64,000 nucleotides of DNA from Alphaproteobacteria bacterium (lineage in GTDB: Bacteria; Pseudomonadota; Alphaproteobacteria; CAAHEQ01; UBA3637). Below, piece after piece: positions 19,932-28,041 of this stretch (positions within the stretch are counted from its first letter, which is position 1; each line of letters opens with the position of its first letter). The stretch covers positions 1-64,000 of the forward strand of contig SUUS01000001.1 in the NCBI GenBank assembly GCA_015062395.1. Reading direction: 5' to 3'. A program made the translations under genes and the position numbers. The notes below the pieces were generated by a model, which was not told where the DNA came from, searched no databases, and worked only from the letters and a program-made list of their open reading frames with translations.

Positions 19932-20546
19932 TTAACGAGAGTAGAATTCGACAACCAAATTTGGTTCCATTTGGCAAGCATATGGAATATCTGCCAAAAG
20001 AGGAATGCGAGTTAAAGAACCAGACATGTTTTTTTCATCTACAGAAATATAATCTGGAACAGAACGTTCTGCAGAAGCCATAGCTTCGATAACTAAAGCC
20101 ATTTCTTTTGCTTTTCCATTAACTTCGATAACATCACCAACTTTAACTAAATAAGATGGAATATCTACCTTTTTACCATTGACTAAAATGTGTCCATGGT
20201 TAACAAATTGACGTGCTGCGAAAACTGTTGGAACGAACTTCATACGATAAACTAAAGCGTCCAAACGTGTTTCCAAAATACCAACCAAGTTTTCAGAAGT
20301 GTCGCCTTTACGACGAATAGCTTCTGCATAGTACTTACGTAATTGTTTTTCAGAAACGTTTCCATAGTAACCTTTTAAACGTTGTTTTGCACGTAATTGA
20401 ATACCGTAATCCGTTGGCTTACCATGGTTTTGACCATGTTGACCTGGACCATATTCACGTTTGTTAAAAGGAGATTTTGCGCGACCCCATAAGGAAGTAC
20501 CTAAGCGACGTTCAATTTTATATTTTGCATTAATACGTTTTGACAT
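19932..20546 (-). CDS. rpsD: 30S ribosomal protein S4
   Basis: Primary 16S rRNA binding protein of the small subunit. 204 residues, normal length. Seen: [28 protein letters not shown], and the S4 domain with [11 protein letters not shown] and [25 protein letters not shown]. It stands alone rather than in the alpha operon, with its own consensus promoter and a leader of about 118 nt. Confidence 0.97.
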   Translation of the reverse strand: MSKRINAKYKIERRLGTSLWGRAKSPFNKREYGPGQHGQNHGKPTDYGIQLRAKQRLKGYYGNVSEKQLRKYYAEAIRRKGDTSENLVGILETRLDALVYRMKFVPTVFAARQFVNHGHILVNGKKVDIPSYLVKVGDVIEVNGKAKEMALVIEAMASAERSVPDYISVDEKNMSGSLTRIPLLADIPYACQMEPNLVVEFYSR

Positions 20547-20664
20547 GTTGTTTTTTCCTTTATTTTGTCAAAAATTAAAAGCCAATAGTTCCTGCTAAAA
20601 GAAAACTTTTACGGACCGAATGAACAGGAAACCAACACCTGCATTCACTTTCTTGGCGTTAAGG
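20547..20664 (-). promoter_or_regulatory. Structured 5' leader of rpsD mRNA
   Basis: The stretch between the predicted start of transcription (about 20664) and the rpsD ATG folds well. GCCAA (mRNA 5' side, 20657-20653) pairs with TTGGC (20585-20581), closing a multi-branch. Inside, GAATG/CATTC (20646-20642 with 20622-20618) stacks on CAGG/CCTG (20641-20638 with 20628-20625) with a 2-nt bulge. A further AAAAG-TTTT-CTTTT hairpin follows. A leader of this size upstream of a lone S4 gene suggests autoregulation by S4; this is inference. Confidence 0.55.
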
Positions 20665-20670
20665 ACTTAA

Positions 20671-20698
20671 AGTATATACCAGAATTTTTTTTTGTCAA
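20671..20698 (-). promoter_or_regulatory. rpsD promoter
   Basis: Perfect -35 TTGACA (complement 20693-20698), 16-bp spacer, perfect -10 TATACT (complement 20671-20676). Predicted start near 20664. One of the strongest promoters in the window, as expected for a ribosomal protein gene. Confidence 0.85.
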
Positions 20699-20888
20699 GT
20701 AAAAAAATGAACCAGATAAAATATGCGTGGTAAAATACAATTTGCGCATTATCGAAATCTATATCTTTTGTTAGACAAGGAAAAACAAAATTCATAAGTT
20801 TTTGCTGAAAATAAGGTAATATATTTTGCCAGAATATAGACCGTTTTGTTATAAGTAAAAATTATTGTAAATATTTTTTTGAAAAAGG

Positions 20889-20917
20889 TTGAAAAAAAGT
20901 GATTTTTATGTTATAAT
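20889..20917 (+). promoter_or_regulatory. glk promoter
   Basis: TTGAAA (20889-20894), 17-bp spacer, TATAAT (20912-20917), about 35 bp before the glk ATG. The rest of the 406-bp gap (20700-20888) is AT-rich with no reading frame or obvious structure. Confidence 0.75.
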
Positions 20918-20952
20918 GACGCTGTTTTTTTTACTAAACGAAAGAGTGTAAT

Positions 20953-22164
20953 ATGTCCAAGAAAAAAGAAAAAGTTGTTTTGATATGTGATATTGGTGGA
21001 ACAAATGTTCGTTTTGGTTTGTATCGGGAAAATCAAGAAGGTTTGGTTGCTTTTGATGGTAAATATAAATGCGCTGATTTTTCATCTTTCGAACAAGTTG
21101 TAGAACGTTATTTTAAAGATAGGAAATTAACAAGTCTTCCTCAATTGTGTATTATTGGTGCAGCTGGAGATATTGATGAAATACAAGGTAAAATTATTGC
21201 AACAAATACTCCTTGGATAGCTGATACTAAAAAGCTAATGCAAACTTTTCCGTCAATTAAACAGGCGCAATTGGTTAATGACTTTGCTTTACAAGGGTGG
21301 GCTTTGGCTGAAATGACTTCAAATCAGTATCAACCTATTTTTAATGCTCCGAAAGATGTTGATTTAACGCGAGGAAAAATTGTCGTTATCGGTCCTGGAA
21401 CAGGACTCGGAACTTGTTTAATTATGCCAAATGCAATTTCTGGACAAAGTATTTATACTTCAGAAGCGGGGCATAGTACTATCCCATATGTTTCTTTCGA
21501 GAATGAACAAGACCAAAAGCTAAATGAACAGGTGTTGGATGTTATTGTTTCTCACTATCAAAACCATGGAGCAAAAGCAATTACAGAGCATTTAGTTTCT
21601 GGTACAGGGATTGTAAATATCTATCATTCTTTAAAAGATGGTAAAATTCCTACAGATAAAAAGGATAAAATGCCATCAGAAAAAATAGAAAAGCTTGCTC
21701 AAGAAAGTGATAAAACGGCATTAAAAACATTTGATATTTTTAATGCTTATTTAGGTGCGCATGCAGGTACTATGGTTGCAACAACAAAGACGCAGACAAT
21801 ATTTTTCTGCGGTGGAGTGATGGCAAGTTCTTGGATTAGAAGTTATTTAGAAAGAACACCTTATTTTAAAGAGCAATTTATCCCTCGTTCAGGTTTAACT
21901 GAAGCGATGAAAAAGGTTCACATATACGCTTCAACAGATCGTGATATGTCTACATTGGGAGCCGTTGTTTATGCTAAACAGATGATAGAAAATCAAAGAT
22001 ATCAAGAAAAACGCCTTCAAGCAGATCAAGATATGTTGCGTTTATTAAGTTCTTTACAGCAATTTATAAATCACAATTGTCCTGCAGCAAAAGAACCTAT
22101 GAAAAAAGTCGTAGCAGAAGTTAAAAAGCTTCAAAAAAGAGAAACAGGCAGAAATAGGGAATAG
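20953..22164 (+). CDS. glk: Glucokinase with C-terminal extension
   Basis: Phosphorylates glucose to glucose-6-phosphate. ROK-unrelated bacterial glucokinase type: ATP site ICDIGGTNVRFGLY at the N terminus, VNDFALQGWALAEM, GPGTGLGTCL, and FFCGGVMASSW near residue 285. At 403 residues it is longer than the usual 320 or so. The extra 65 C-terminal residues are helical and charged (YQEKRLQADQDMLRLL) and may be an oligomerisation tail. A GAAAGAG site precedes the start. Monocistronic, with its own promoter and terminator. Confidence 0.92.
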   Translation: MSKKKEKVVLICDIGGTNVRFGLYRENQEGLVAFDGKYKCADFSSFEQVVERYFKDRKLTSLPQLCIIGAAGDIDEIQGKIIATNTPWIADTKKLMQTFPSIKQAQLVNDFALQGWALAEMTSNQYQPIFNAPKDVDLTRGKIVVIGPGTGLGTCLIMPNAISGQSIYTSEAGHSTIPYVSFENEQDQKLNEQVLDVIVSHYQNHGAKAITEHLVSGTGIVNIYHSLKDGKIPTDKKDKMPSEKIEKLAQESDKTALKTFDIFNAYLGAHAGTMVATTKTQTIFFCGGVMASSWIRSYLERTPYFKEQFIPRSGLTEAMKKVHIYASTDRDMSTLGAVVYAKQMIENQRYQEKRLQADQDMLRLLSSLQQFINHNCPAAKEPMKKVVAEVKKLQKRETGRNRE

Positions 22165-22172
22165 ACTTTAAG

Positions 22173-22200
22173 TCCTCCATTGAATTATGGTGGATTTTTT
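22173..22200 (+). terminator. glk terminator
   Basis: TCCTCCAT (22173-22180) pairs with ATGGTGGA (22187-22194) with one T-T mismatch, followed by TTTTTT. Confidence 0.75.
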
Positions 22201-22225
22201 ATAAAATAAGAAAATTTAAAATAAC

Positions 22226-22254
22226 TTGACAAAATTTTACGAAGATGTTAAAGT
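22226..22254 (+). promoter_or_regulatory. Promoter of the ART-like gene
   Basis: Perfect TTGACA (22226-22231), 17-bp spacer, TAAAGT (22249-22254). Confidence 0.65.
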
Positions 22255-22305
22255 AATGATTACTTCGTTAAAAAATTAAAAATTGTTTTAAAGGTTTTGT
22301 TTTCT

Positions 22306-23193
22306 ATGGAAAAGAAAGTAAAATTATATCATATTTCGCAAGCTTCTACTGCTGAAATTTTAGATATTCAAAAAAATGGTTTGTCTTCGGCTCGTTGGAA
22401 CGGCTGTATAGGAGGACAACATAAAGGGTTTTATTTTTTTACACGTAAATTGTGGGCAAAAGAATGGATGGAAAGACAATCAGATAGCAGAGGAACTTTT
22501 GCTTATTTATGTTGTGCAGAGGTCTCTAAAAATGAAATTCAATTTCCTAATTGGCGCCTTGATTTATTTTTCAACCAATCTGTTATTAATAAAGCTTCAA
22601 AAACTTTATACGAATTATACGCCGATAAAGCTGATAAAAATGGCTTTTTTAAGTTAGATATGAAGAGCAATATAGCTTTAAAAAAAACAGGAACATCTTT
22701 TTCGGAGCGTGGGTTTTATGAAACGCCAGTTCAAATAACAGGATTAATTTTTCAAGATAAAAAATGTATGGTTTTGTATCAGAAAACTTCGTCTAAAGAA
22801 AGTTTTTCTATTGAATTAACTAGTGCAATGTTTTCTTCAAATTTAGGGATTGCAGATACTTTAATTGAGCACTTATGTCAACAAGATAAAAAGTTCTTAT
22901 CATATTACAATAAAAAGTTGAATCAAAATATTGTAGATATTTTTACTTTAGGGGCGATTAAATGCGTTTCTCCTAAAAATATACCCGTATCTATTCAAGA
23001 ATATGATTTATCAAAAGATTGTCTTTTTGAAGATTATACATCTTTTTTGGCTTTTGTTATTGCACTTTATAGTGAATTTAAAAACGGAATAATAAAAAGC
23101 AAAGTAGGTCCTCGGAAAATAGAAAAAAATACTTCTTTTATTTCTTTAGATACTATTTCTGAAAAATTGTATAATCAAGCTAAAACACGTTAA
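22306..23193 (+). CDS. Putative ADP-ribosyltransferase-fold protein
   Basis: 295 residues from the ATG at 22306 (an upstream in-frame TTG at 22297 is less likely). I do not recognise a named family. The first 60 residues follow the ART/PARP-like pattern: KLYHISQAS (H after Y), ILDIQKNGLSSARW, then GGQHKGFYFFTRKLWAKEW, resembling the 'YH...I...G...GxYF...A' layout with His and Tyr of the H-Y-E triad. The third catalytic residue is not obvious. No signal peptide. It has its own promoter. Neighbours on the other strand include Nudix and ADP-ribosylglycohydrolase genes, which fits ADP-ribose chemistry. The fold assignment is tentative. Confidence 0.5.
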   Translation: MEKKVKLYHISQASTAEILDIQKNGLSSARWNGCIGGQHKGFYFFTRKLWAKEWMERQSDSRGTFAYLCCAEVSKNEIQFPNWRLDLFFNQSVINKASKTLYELYADKADKNGFFKLDMKSNIALKKTGTSFSERGFYETPVQITGLIFQDKKCMVLYQKTSSKESFSIELTSAMFSSNLGIADTLIEHLCQQDKKFLSYYNKKLNQNIVDIFTLGAIKCVSPKNIPVSIQEYDLSKDCLFEDYTSFLAFVIALYSEFKNGIIKSKVGPRKIEKNTSFISLDTISEKLYNQAKTR

Positions 23194-23213
23194 TTATCAG
23201 TTTTATTTATTAT

Positions 23214-23957
23214 TTATCGACGTAATCGAGCTTTTATTTTCTTTTTAACCTTTTTTGAAAATGCGAAAGGTAGAATGATTCGCGCTAATAAACGGGAGAT
23301 TTTTTTTACAATTCTATGTTTGAATGGTAATTGATATTGTTTAAAAATTTCTTCACATACTTTTCTGTTTCCAAATAAACTGGGTTTATTTTCGTTATCA
23401 AAGGAAACAATGTTCGCATTATATTTTAATATATTCGGTTTTATTGAGATTTTTTGAATGCTATCTACCTGACTTTTATGTTCTATGATTAAGAAATCGA
23501 TATTTTTATTTATTTTTTTGCAAAATTCTGTACATAGCTTTTCAATCTTATCATTCGGAGTATCTGTATATTGAGATAGAAAAATCAATAAAACCTTTTG
23601 ATTTTCAATGATATTTTTATAAAATCTTTTAATTCTACGACTATATTTTTGTTGAACATCATACAACGTTTTTTCAATAGGTAATCCTGCTGCAAAATCA
23701 TGATAAAAATAAAATCCAGTTCTTATATTTTCATAATGATCATGAATATGGTCTGTTTTTTCTATTTTTTTAAAATCTTTTATATTGAAAAAATCATCAA
23801 ATTCGTTGAGTAGAGCTGCAAATCTTTCTTCAAAGGATGCATGTGTTAGCCAATCAAAAGGTCCAGATGTTAAACGTAGTCCAGTTTCTTTAATATACAA
23901 AGCGCAAGAACAATCATATCCGATGGAATAAATAATATCATATGTCTTTTTTTTCAT
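23214..23957 (-). CDS. DUF1796 putative papain-like cysteine peptidase
   Basis: 247 residues. The N terminus (IIYSIGYDCSCALYIKETGLR, then SGPFDWLT) matches the DUF1796 family annotated as putative papain-like cysteine peptidase, with the cysteine after the conserved G-Y/N. A later IEHKSQVD segment is too weak to assign a catalytic His. The last 40 residues are strongly basic (KKVKKKIKARLRR), perhaps for membrane or nucleic-acid contact. Such proteins are often found near surface-glycan genes; here it lies beside a Nudix gene. Function unproven. Confidence 0.7.
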   Translation of the reverse strand: MKKKTYDIIYSIGYDCSCALYIKETGLRLTSGPFDWLTHASFEERFAALLNEFDDFFNIKDFKKIEKTDHIHDHYENIRTGFYFYHDFAAGLPIEKTLYDVQQKYSRRIKRFYKNIIENQKVLLIFLSQYTDTPNDKIEKLCTEFCKKINKNIDFLIIEHKSQVDSIQKISIKPNILKYNANIVSFDNENKPSLFGNRKVCEEIFKQYQLPFKHRIVKKISRLLARIILPFAFSKKVKKKIKARLRR

Positions 23958-23971
23958 AAAGATACCTTATT

Positions 23972-24535
23972 CTAATAACTTTTTTCCATATATTTATGCA
24001 GCATACGGAGCATAGAGGTAGAGATTTCTTTTCTTTCTCCCATAGTATATAATTCTTGCGCCGAAACCCATTTTAACGCATTAGATTCTTCACTAATGTT
24101 AAATTTTTCTGTTGGTGCTTTTAATAAAAATCTGACATCATAATGTTTATGTTCAGGTTCATTTTTTTTTGTATTTTCTGGAATTGTGTGAATATCTATA
24201 TCAAAAATGTTCTGAATAACAAAGGATATCCCTTTGATTCCAGATTCTTCAGTCGCTTCTCTTAATGCAACATTCCATGTGTTGCTTTCGCCATCAGAGT
24301 GTCCTCCGACCTGCAGCCATCTGTTTAATTTTTTATGGTGGGTAAGTAAAACTTTTTTTTCATCAGGTGATAAAAGCCACGCAGAACCTGTAATATGTCC
24401 AGATAAATTGCTTCTTTCGAAACAATCCAAATTTTGTTCAATAAAATCTATCATTTCTTGAACAAACGGTTGTTCTGATTTATATTCGGTTTTATATTTT
24501 TTTAAAGCTGATAACAGCAAAAGACGATTAGACAA
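23972..24535 (-). CDS. Nudix hydrolase
   Basis: 187 residues starting at TTG (24535), chosen because GGGAGG (24540-24545) sits four bases upstream and no better ATG exists. The Nudix box GGHSDGESNTWNVALREATEESGI begins near residue 78. It has eight rather than seven residues between the first Glu and the RE pair, as in the 'GGHADG' subgroup I remember. Metal-dependent hydrolysis of a nucleoside diphosphate derivative is expected; ADP-ribose or NADH-like substrates are possible but not shown. Clustered with ADP-ribosylglycohydrolase. Confidence 0.85.
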   Translation of the reverse strand: MSNRLLLLSALKKYKTEYKSEQPFVQEMIDFIEQNLDCFERSNLSGHITGSAWLLSPDEKKVLLTHHKKLNRWLQVGGHSDGESNTWNVALREATEESGIKGISFVIQNIFDIDIHTIPENTKKNEPEHKHYDVRFLLKAPTEKFNISEESNALKWVSAQELYTMGERKEISTSMLRMLHKYMEKSY

Positions 24536-24557
24536 AACGCCTCCCTAAAATAAAAAA

Positions 24558-24785
24558 CTAATTTCTTTGTTTTTGCATTGCAAAAGGAACACCTTCAGTG
24601 ATAATGTCTGCAAAAGAAGATGCTTTCATCATGACCTTTTCACCTGACAAATTACGTTCCAAACATATACGAAGATGTGCTTGTGTCAAGCCTTCTTTAG
24701 GATGAGCAAAATAAACTTTGCAACCATGTTTGCGAATATGCTTTAAAATTTTTTGTTGTTCTTCTTTAGATACAATATCAACCAT
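24558..24785 (-). CDS. Small hypothetical protein
   Basis: 75 residues with alternating helix and strand: SKEEQQKILKHIRKHGCKVYFAHPKEG, then TQAHLRICLERN. AAAGGAG lies upstream of the ATG at 24785. No family recognised. It may be in one transcript with the Nudix gene 22 bp downstream. Confidence 0.55.
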   Translation of the reverse strand: MVDIVSKEEQQKILKHIRKHGCKVYFAHPKEGLTQAHLRICLERNLSGEKVMMKASSFADIITEGVPFAMQKQRN

Positions 24786-24913
24786 AATAAACTCCTTTTA
24801 TATAACAATCTCAAAAAACCTTTCAAAGATAGTATTACAGATAAGTATTTAGATGTAAAGTCTTTTTTGTGCATTTTCAAATAAAAATGTTAGAGGCAAT
24901 AAATCTTTTACAG

Positions 24914-25708
24914 CTAGCTAGAATGAATTTTTTGATAAAATCTGTTGACTATCTCAAGAACGTGTTTATCCATATATTTTATTGCTTGATTTTGGATATC
25001 TTCGGGTATGCCAAAACGTATTTCAGCAATTCCACCAGCCATACACGCAAGAGTATCACTATCGCCCCCCAATGAAACGGCATTTCTTATAGCATCTTGA
25101 TAAGAGCTTGCCTCTAGAGCGCAGATAATGGCTTGTGGTACCGAATTTTTACAAGATACATAAAACTTATTATAGAATGGGCGTATTTCATCTACGCTTT
25201 TTGATAAGTCATAGTCATATTTTTCGCTAATATAATTTTTTATCAATTCTGATGAAACACCTTTTTTGACCATGTACATTGTTTCGATATAAACTCTGGT
25301 TGCTAATAGCGCTTCATGATGATTGTGTGTTATTGATGTTAACTCGATAGCTTTATTCAAAGCAACTTTTAAATCTTCAATCAGCAAGGGAATAGGGCTT
25401 AAACGCATTACACATCCATTTGTTTTCGCGCAGTAGGGTTTTCCTGTTTTAAGCCAGTTGGTAAAACCTTTTCCAAACGCTGGAATGCTTCCGTTTTCAT
25501 AGCTCCTGTTTTTATACAAGGTTCCCCATTTTTTCAGGACTTCTTCTGGCTTTTTATCGCTTAACAGCCATTCAGCCGTCGCACAAGTTAAAATTGTATC
25601 ATCTGTAAAACAGTTATTATCCGAAAATAAATTAAAGTTTTTATGCTTTATGTTGTGAAATTCGTATGGCGAGCCAATAATGTCTCCTATAATTGCACCT
25701 AGCATCAT
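24914..25708 (-). CDS. ADP-ribosylglycohydrolase family protein
   Basis: 264 residues of the DraG/ARH family, which removes ADP-ribose from modified targets with two metal ions. Seen: N-terminal GAIIGDIIGSPYEF, metal motif FTDDTIL near residue 35, THNHHEAL, and the C-terminal GGDSDTLACMAGGIAE that completes the metal site. Two tandem ATGs follow AGGAG; the second (25705) has the better spacing. The nearby ART-like and Nudix genes make a local ADP-ribose theme possible. Alternatively a housekeeping or crystallin-like ARH member. Confidence 0.9.
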   Translation of the reverse strand: MMLGAIIGDIIGSPYEFHNIKHKNFNLFSDNNCFTDDTILTCATAEWLLSDKKPEEVLKKWGTLYKNRSYENGSIPAFGKGFTNWLKTGKPYCAKTNGCVMRLSPIPLLIEDLKVALNKAIELTSITHNHHEALLATRVYIETMYMVKKGVSSELIKNYISEKYDYDLSKSVDEIRPFYNKFYVSCKNSVPQAIICALEASSYQDAIRNAVSLGGDSDTLACMAGGIAEIRFGIPEDIQNQAIKYMDKHVLEIVNRFYQKIHSS

Positions 25709-25802
25709 AACTCCTAAAAAAAAGGTGAAAAAGTTTATTTAACACAAATTTAATCTAGCATAAAAATTATTAAAAAAATATAAATTTGGAAGATATTTTA
25801 TC

Positions 25803-25831
25803 TTGACATTTATATAAAAAGGTATTCTAAT
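25803..25831 (+). promoter_or_regulatory. Promoter of the glycine-zipper lipoprotein gene
   Basis: Perfect TTGACA (25803-25808), 17-bp spacer, TCTAAT (25826-25831), followed by AAAAGG before the ATG at 25865. Confidence 0.6.
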
Positions 25832-25864
25832 AAAAACGTTTACAACAAAAAAAAGGAAAAGAAA

Positions 25865-26335
25865 ATGAAAAAATTTTTAGCTTTATGTTTTATGTGTCTC
25901 TTTTTAGCTGCTTGTGGTGCTGGAAATACAAATACAACGTATTCTCGAGCTCAAATTGGTAAGCGTGGTTCTACTTCTACTGGTGTTATTGTTGCTATGG
26001 AAGTCGTGACAACAAAGGGAGAAAATACAGGTTTGGGAACTCTTGCAGGTGGTGCTGCAGGTGCGATTGCAGGTTCTGCTATTGGTGGTGGTAGAGGTAG
26101 TGCTTTGGCTGCTATCGGTGTCGGTGTTGCTGGTGCAGTTGCAGGACATGTTATTGAAGATAAGATTTTAACAGATACAGCCTTTGAATTTTTAGTTCAA
26201 GAAGATAAAACAGGAAATGTTATTTCTGTCGTTCAATCAAACGAATTACAACTTCAACCAGGCGATCACGTTATCTTGGTCGAATTGGATGGTGTGACAC
26301 GTATCCGTCAAAAAATGGTTGGTTATAGAAGATAA
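25865..26335 (+). CDS. Glycine-zipper outer-membrane lipoprotein (SlyB/Pcp-like)
   Basis: 156 residues. Signal peptide with lipobox LAAC (Cys at about 17), then a Gly/Ala-rich zipper (LAGGAAGAIAGSAIGGGRGSA...GVGVAGAVAGHVIED, about 60-100) and a C-terminal beta-rich domain ending RIRQKMVGYRR. This matches the SlyB/Pcp (17-kDa antigen-like) outer-membrane lipoprotein family. Monocistronic, with its own promoter and terminator; likely abundant. Confidence 0.88.
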   Translation: MKKFLALCFMCLFLAACGAGNTNTTYSRAQIGKRGSTSTGVIVAMEVVTTKGENTGLGTLAGGAAGAIAGSAIGGGRGSALAAIGVGVAGAVAGHVIEDKILTDTAFEFLVQEDKTGNVISVVQSNELQLQPGDHVILVELDGVTRIRQKMVGYRR

Positions 26336-26352
26336 AACGTCTATAACGAATG

Positions 26353-26383
26353 AAAAAAAGCATCCTTTAGGGTGCTTTTTTTT
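26353..26383 (+). terminator. Terminator of the lipoprotein gene
   Basis: AAAAAGCATCC-TTTA-GGGTGCTTTTT with a following T run (one T-G pair in the stem). Confidence 0.85.
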
Positions 26384-26392
26384 GTATTAAAA

Positions 26393-26421
26393 TCAGCCCT
26401 GAAGTTAATACAACAGGGCTG
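26393..26421 (-). terminator. Terminator of the minus-strand lipoprotein gene
   Basis: TCAGCCCTG (26393-26401) and CAGGGCTGA (26413-26421) form a perfect 9-bp stem. Read on the minus strand it is followed by TTTTAATAC, so it probably ends the transcript from 26787. Confidence 0.65.
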
Positions 26422-26448
26422 AAACACAGATAACAGATATTTACAACA

Positions 26449-26787
26449 TTATTTGTTTTTATATGTTTTATTGATATCTACTTCTAAATAATTATCATTA
26501 GCTCTGATATCTCTTTGCGCTTTTTTATAATCTTCAGAATCGGATACATCTTCTGGAATTGTGACTGTTTCTGTGACTGTTCGTGTAGTAATTGTACCAC
26601 CTTCAGTTGTTGTTAAGTCACGTTGAACCGTCATTGTTTTTGTTTTTTTGGGGCGAACAACAGTTTCATCAGCATGTGTATAATCGATAGAGCCACGATA
26701 TGGTGAGTTTCTGTCATAATTGTTATAATTGCATGCGACTAACGCAAAAGAAGACGCTGCACATAATAAATAAAAAACTTTTTTCAT
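26449..26787 (-). CDS. Small lipoprotein, hypothetical
   Basis: 112 residues with a signal peptide and lipobox LVAC (Cys 19). The mature part is hydrophilic, Thr/Asp-rich and probably extended (TTTEGGTITTRTVTETVTIPEDVSD). No family recognised. It has its own terminator at 26393-26421. Confidence 0.7.
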   Translation of the reverse strand: MKKVFYLLCAASSFALVACNYNNYDRNSPYRGSIDYTHADETVVRPKKTKTMTVQRDLTTTEGGTITTRTVTETVTIPEDVSDSEDYKKAQRDIRANDNYLEVDINKTYKNK

Positions 26788-26860
26788 CTTTTAGTCCTTT
26801 CAAATAGTTTACTTTTTTATTAAATTCTTGTTTTCCCAAAAAGTCAAGATAAAATTGATT

Positions 26861-27202
26861 TTAATTCTTGAATTTTTTGATTAAATTATTGAATTTTTCT
26901 TTACTTTTTTCAGACCATCCTAGAATATAATCGTCACCCATACAAATCAAAGGTGTTCCAAGATGGCTTTTGGATACTTTAAATTTTTGAGCGCACTTTT
27001 TAAATAAAATATAATTTGTGTTTTTAGTGACATCTTTATATTCAATCTTTATATTTGGATAATTTTGGGAAATGTAATTTTCAGCTTTTTGACAATAAGG
27101 GCAACCATCCTTTGTGAAAAAGTAAATTTTATTGTCTTTTAAATCACTACATCCAGCCAAAATCAGAAAAAGAGGCAGAAAAACAAATAATAAGTATCTC
27201 AT
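26861..27202 (-). CDS. Glutaredoxin/thioredoxin-fold lipoprotein
   Basis: 113 residues. A lipoprotein signal (LILAGC, Cys 18) precedes a glutaredoxin-like domain: KIYFFTKDGCPYCQKAENYI with the redox motif CPYC, and a cis-Pro position in HLGTPLICMG. Expected to act as a membrane-tethered thiol-disulfide protein outside the cytoplasm. A third cysteine (FKKCAQKF) is present. The upstream gene ends 8 bp away, so the two are likely co-transcribed. Confidence 0.8.
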   Translation of the reverse strand: MRYLLFVFLPLFLILAGCSDLKDNKIYFFTKDGCPYCQKAENYISQNYPNIKIEYKDVTKNTNYILFKKCAQKFKVSKSHLGTPLICMGDDYILGWSEKSKEKFNNLIKKFKN

Positions 27203-27210
27203 GATTATCC

Positions 27211-27804
27211 CTATTCAATACAACAATCTACAGCTTTACGAATAATGGATTTCATTTTCCCAAACATTCCAGATGTCGCAGGAAGTTCTTCTTTTGCTTC
27301 AACTACTTCGTTTTTTTCAGGCAATGCATTTTTGACCTTTTCTTGTAATTCTTTGATTTCTTTTTCATCATCAACAACCCATTTTACATCTTTTGTATCG
27401 ACTAAATTCATATTCAGTCCCCAGAATAAACAATACAAATCATATGCTTGGTTAAACAACTCATAAGCTTCTTTTTTGCGCCCCATGCTTTGTTGTTTTG
27501 TTCCAACTTCCATTAAACGCATAGAAGATGATAATAAGTGTTTTGAAATACACCAAACTTCACCTTCATAGCTGGGAATAACTTTTAACATTAAGTTTTT
27601 ACGCATTTCTCTGATGTCTTGTACCATGTCATAAAAGGTATTTTTACCAGTTTTTGCACCAGAAAAAATCAAATGTTCCTCTATCGAAATTAAGTTCATA
27701 ATTGCGATGGTTAAATCTTGGTCAGAAGATAAATCTTTTGGATTTTTTTTCTTTGCATTATCAATACGTTCAACAAATTCTTTGACAGATTCTGCTTTTT
27801 TCAT
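27211..27804 (-). CDS. Conserved-looking cytoplasmic hypothetical protein
   Basis: 197 residues, mostly helical, no signal peptide. The core (SIEEHLIFSGAKTGKNTFYD, GEVWCISKHLLSSSMRLMEVG, KKEAYELFNQAYDLYCLFWGLN) looks like a conserved helical domain. From memory it resembles uncharacterised proteins of candidate-phyla genomes; I could not check this. The C-terminal 40 residues are charged, then basic with two Cys. It is driven by a strong promoter at 27849-27877. Confidence 0.6.
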   Translation of the reverse strand: MKKAESVKEFVERIDNAKKKNPKDLSSDQDLTIAIMNLISIEEHLIFSGAKTGKNTFYDMVQDIREMRKNLMLKVIPSYEGEVWCISKHLLSSSMRLMEVGTKQQSMGRKKEAYELFNQAYDLYCLFWGLNMNLVDTKDVKWVVDDEKEIKELQEKVKNALPEKNEVVEAKEELPATSGMFGKMKSIIRKAVDCCIE

Positions 27805-27848
27805 TTTTATACCTTTCTTTTTATAAACAACAATACAACTGTTTAGTA

Positions 27849-27935
27849 TTATTATCTGTATATATTGAAATTGTCAAGTAGATAATTAAAAATAAGATTG
27901 TATGAATAAGATTTTTATTTGACAATTTTCAATAT
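27849..27935. promoter_or_regulatory. Promoter embedded in a large inverted repeat
   Basis: On the minus strand, TTGACA (27872-27877), 17-bp spacer and TAATAA (27849-27854) drive the gene starting at 27804. The -35 lies in ATATTGAAATTGTCAA (27862-27877). This is repeated in inverse orientation at 27919-27935 as TTGACAATTTTCAATAT, differing by one extra T. The right arm thus carries an outward plus-strand TTGACA. Either a two-half-site operator or an RNA stem of about 16 bp. Confidence 0.55.
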
Positions 27936-28041
27936 CTACCAAAATATAGGGGGCTTTTAAAAAGGAAACGTTTTTATTACATATGCTAAGGTATTTACGT
28001 CAAAACAAATTTTTATAATTTGGGGTACAATAAATAAGTGT

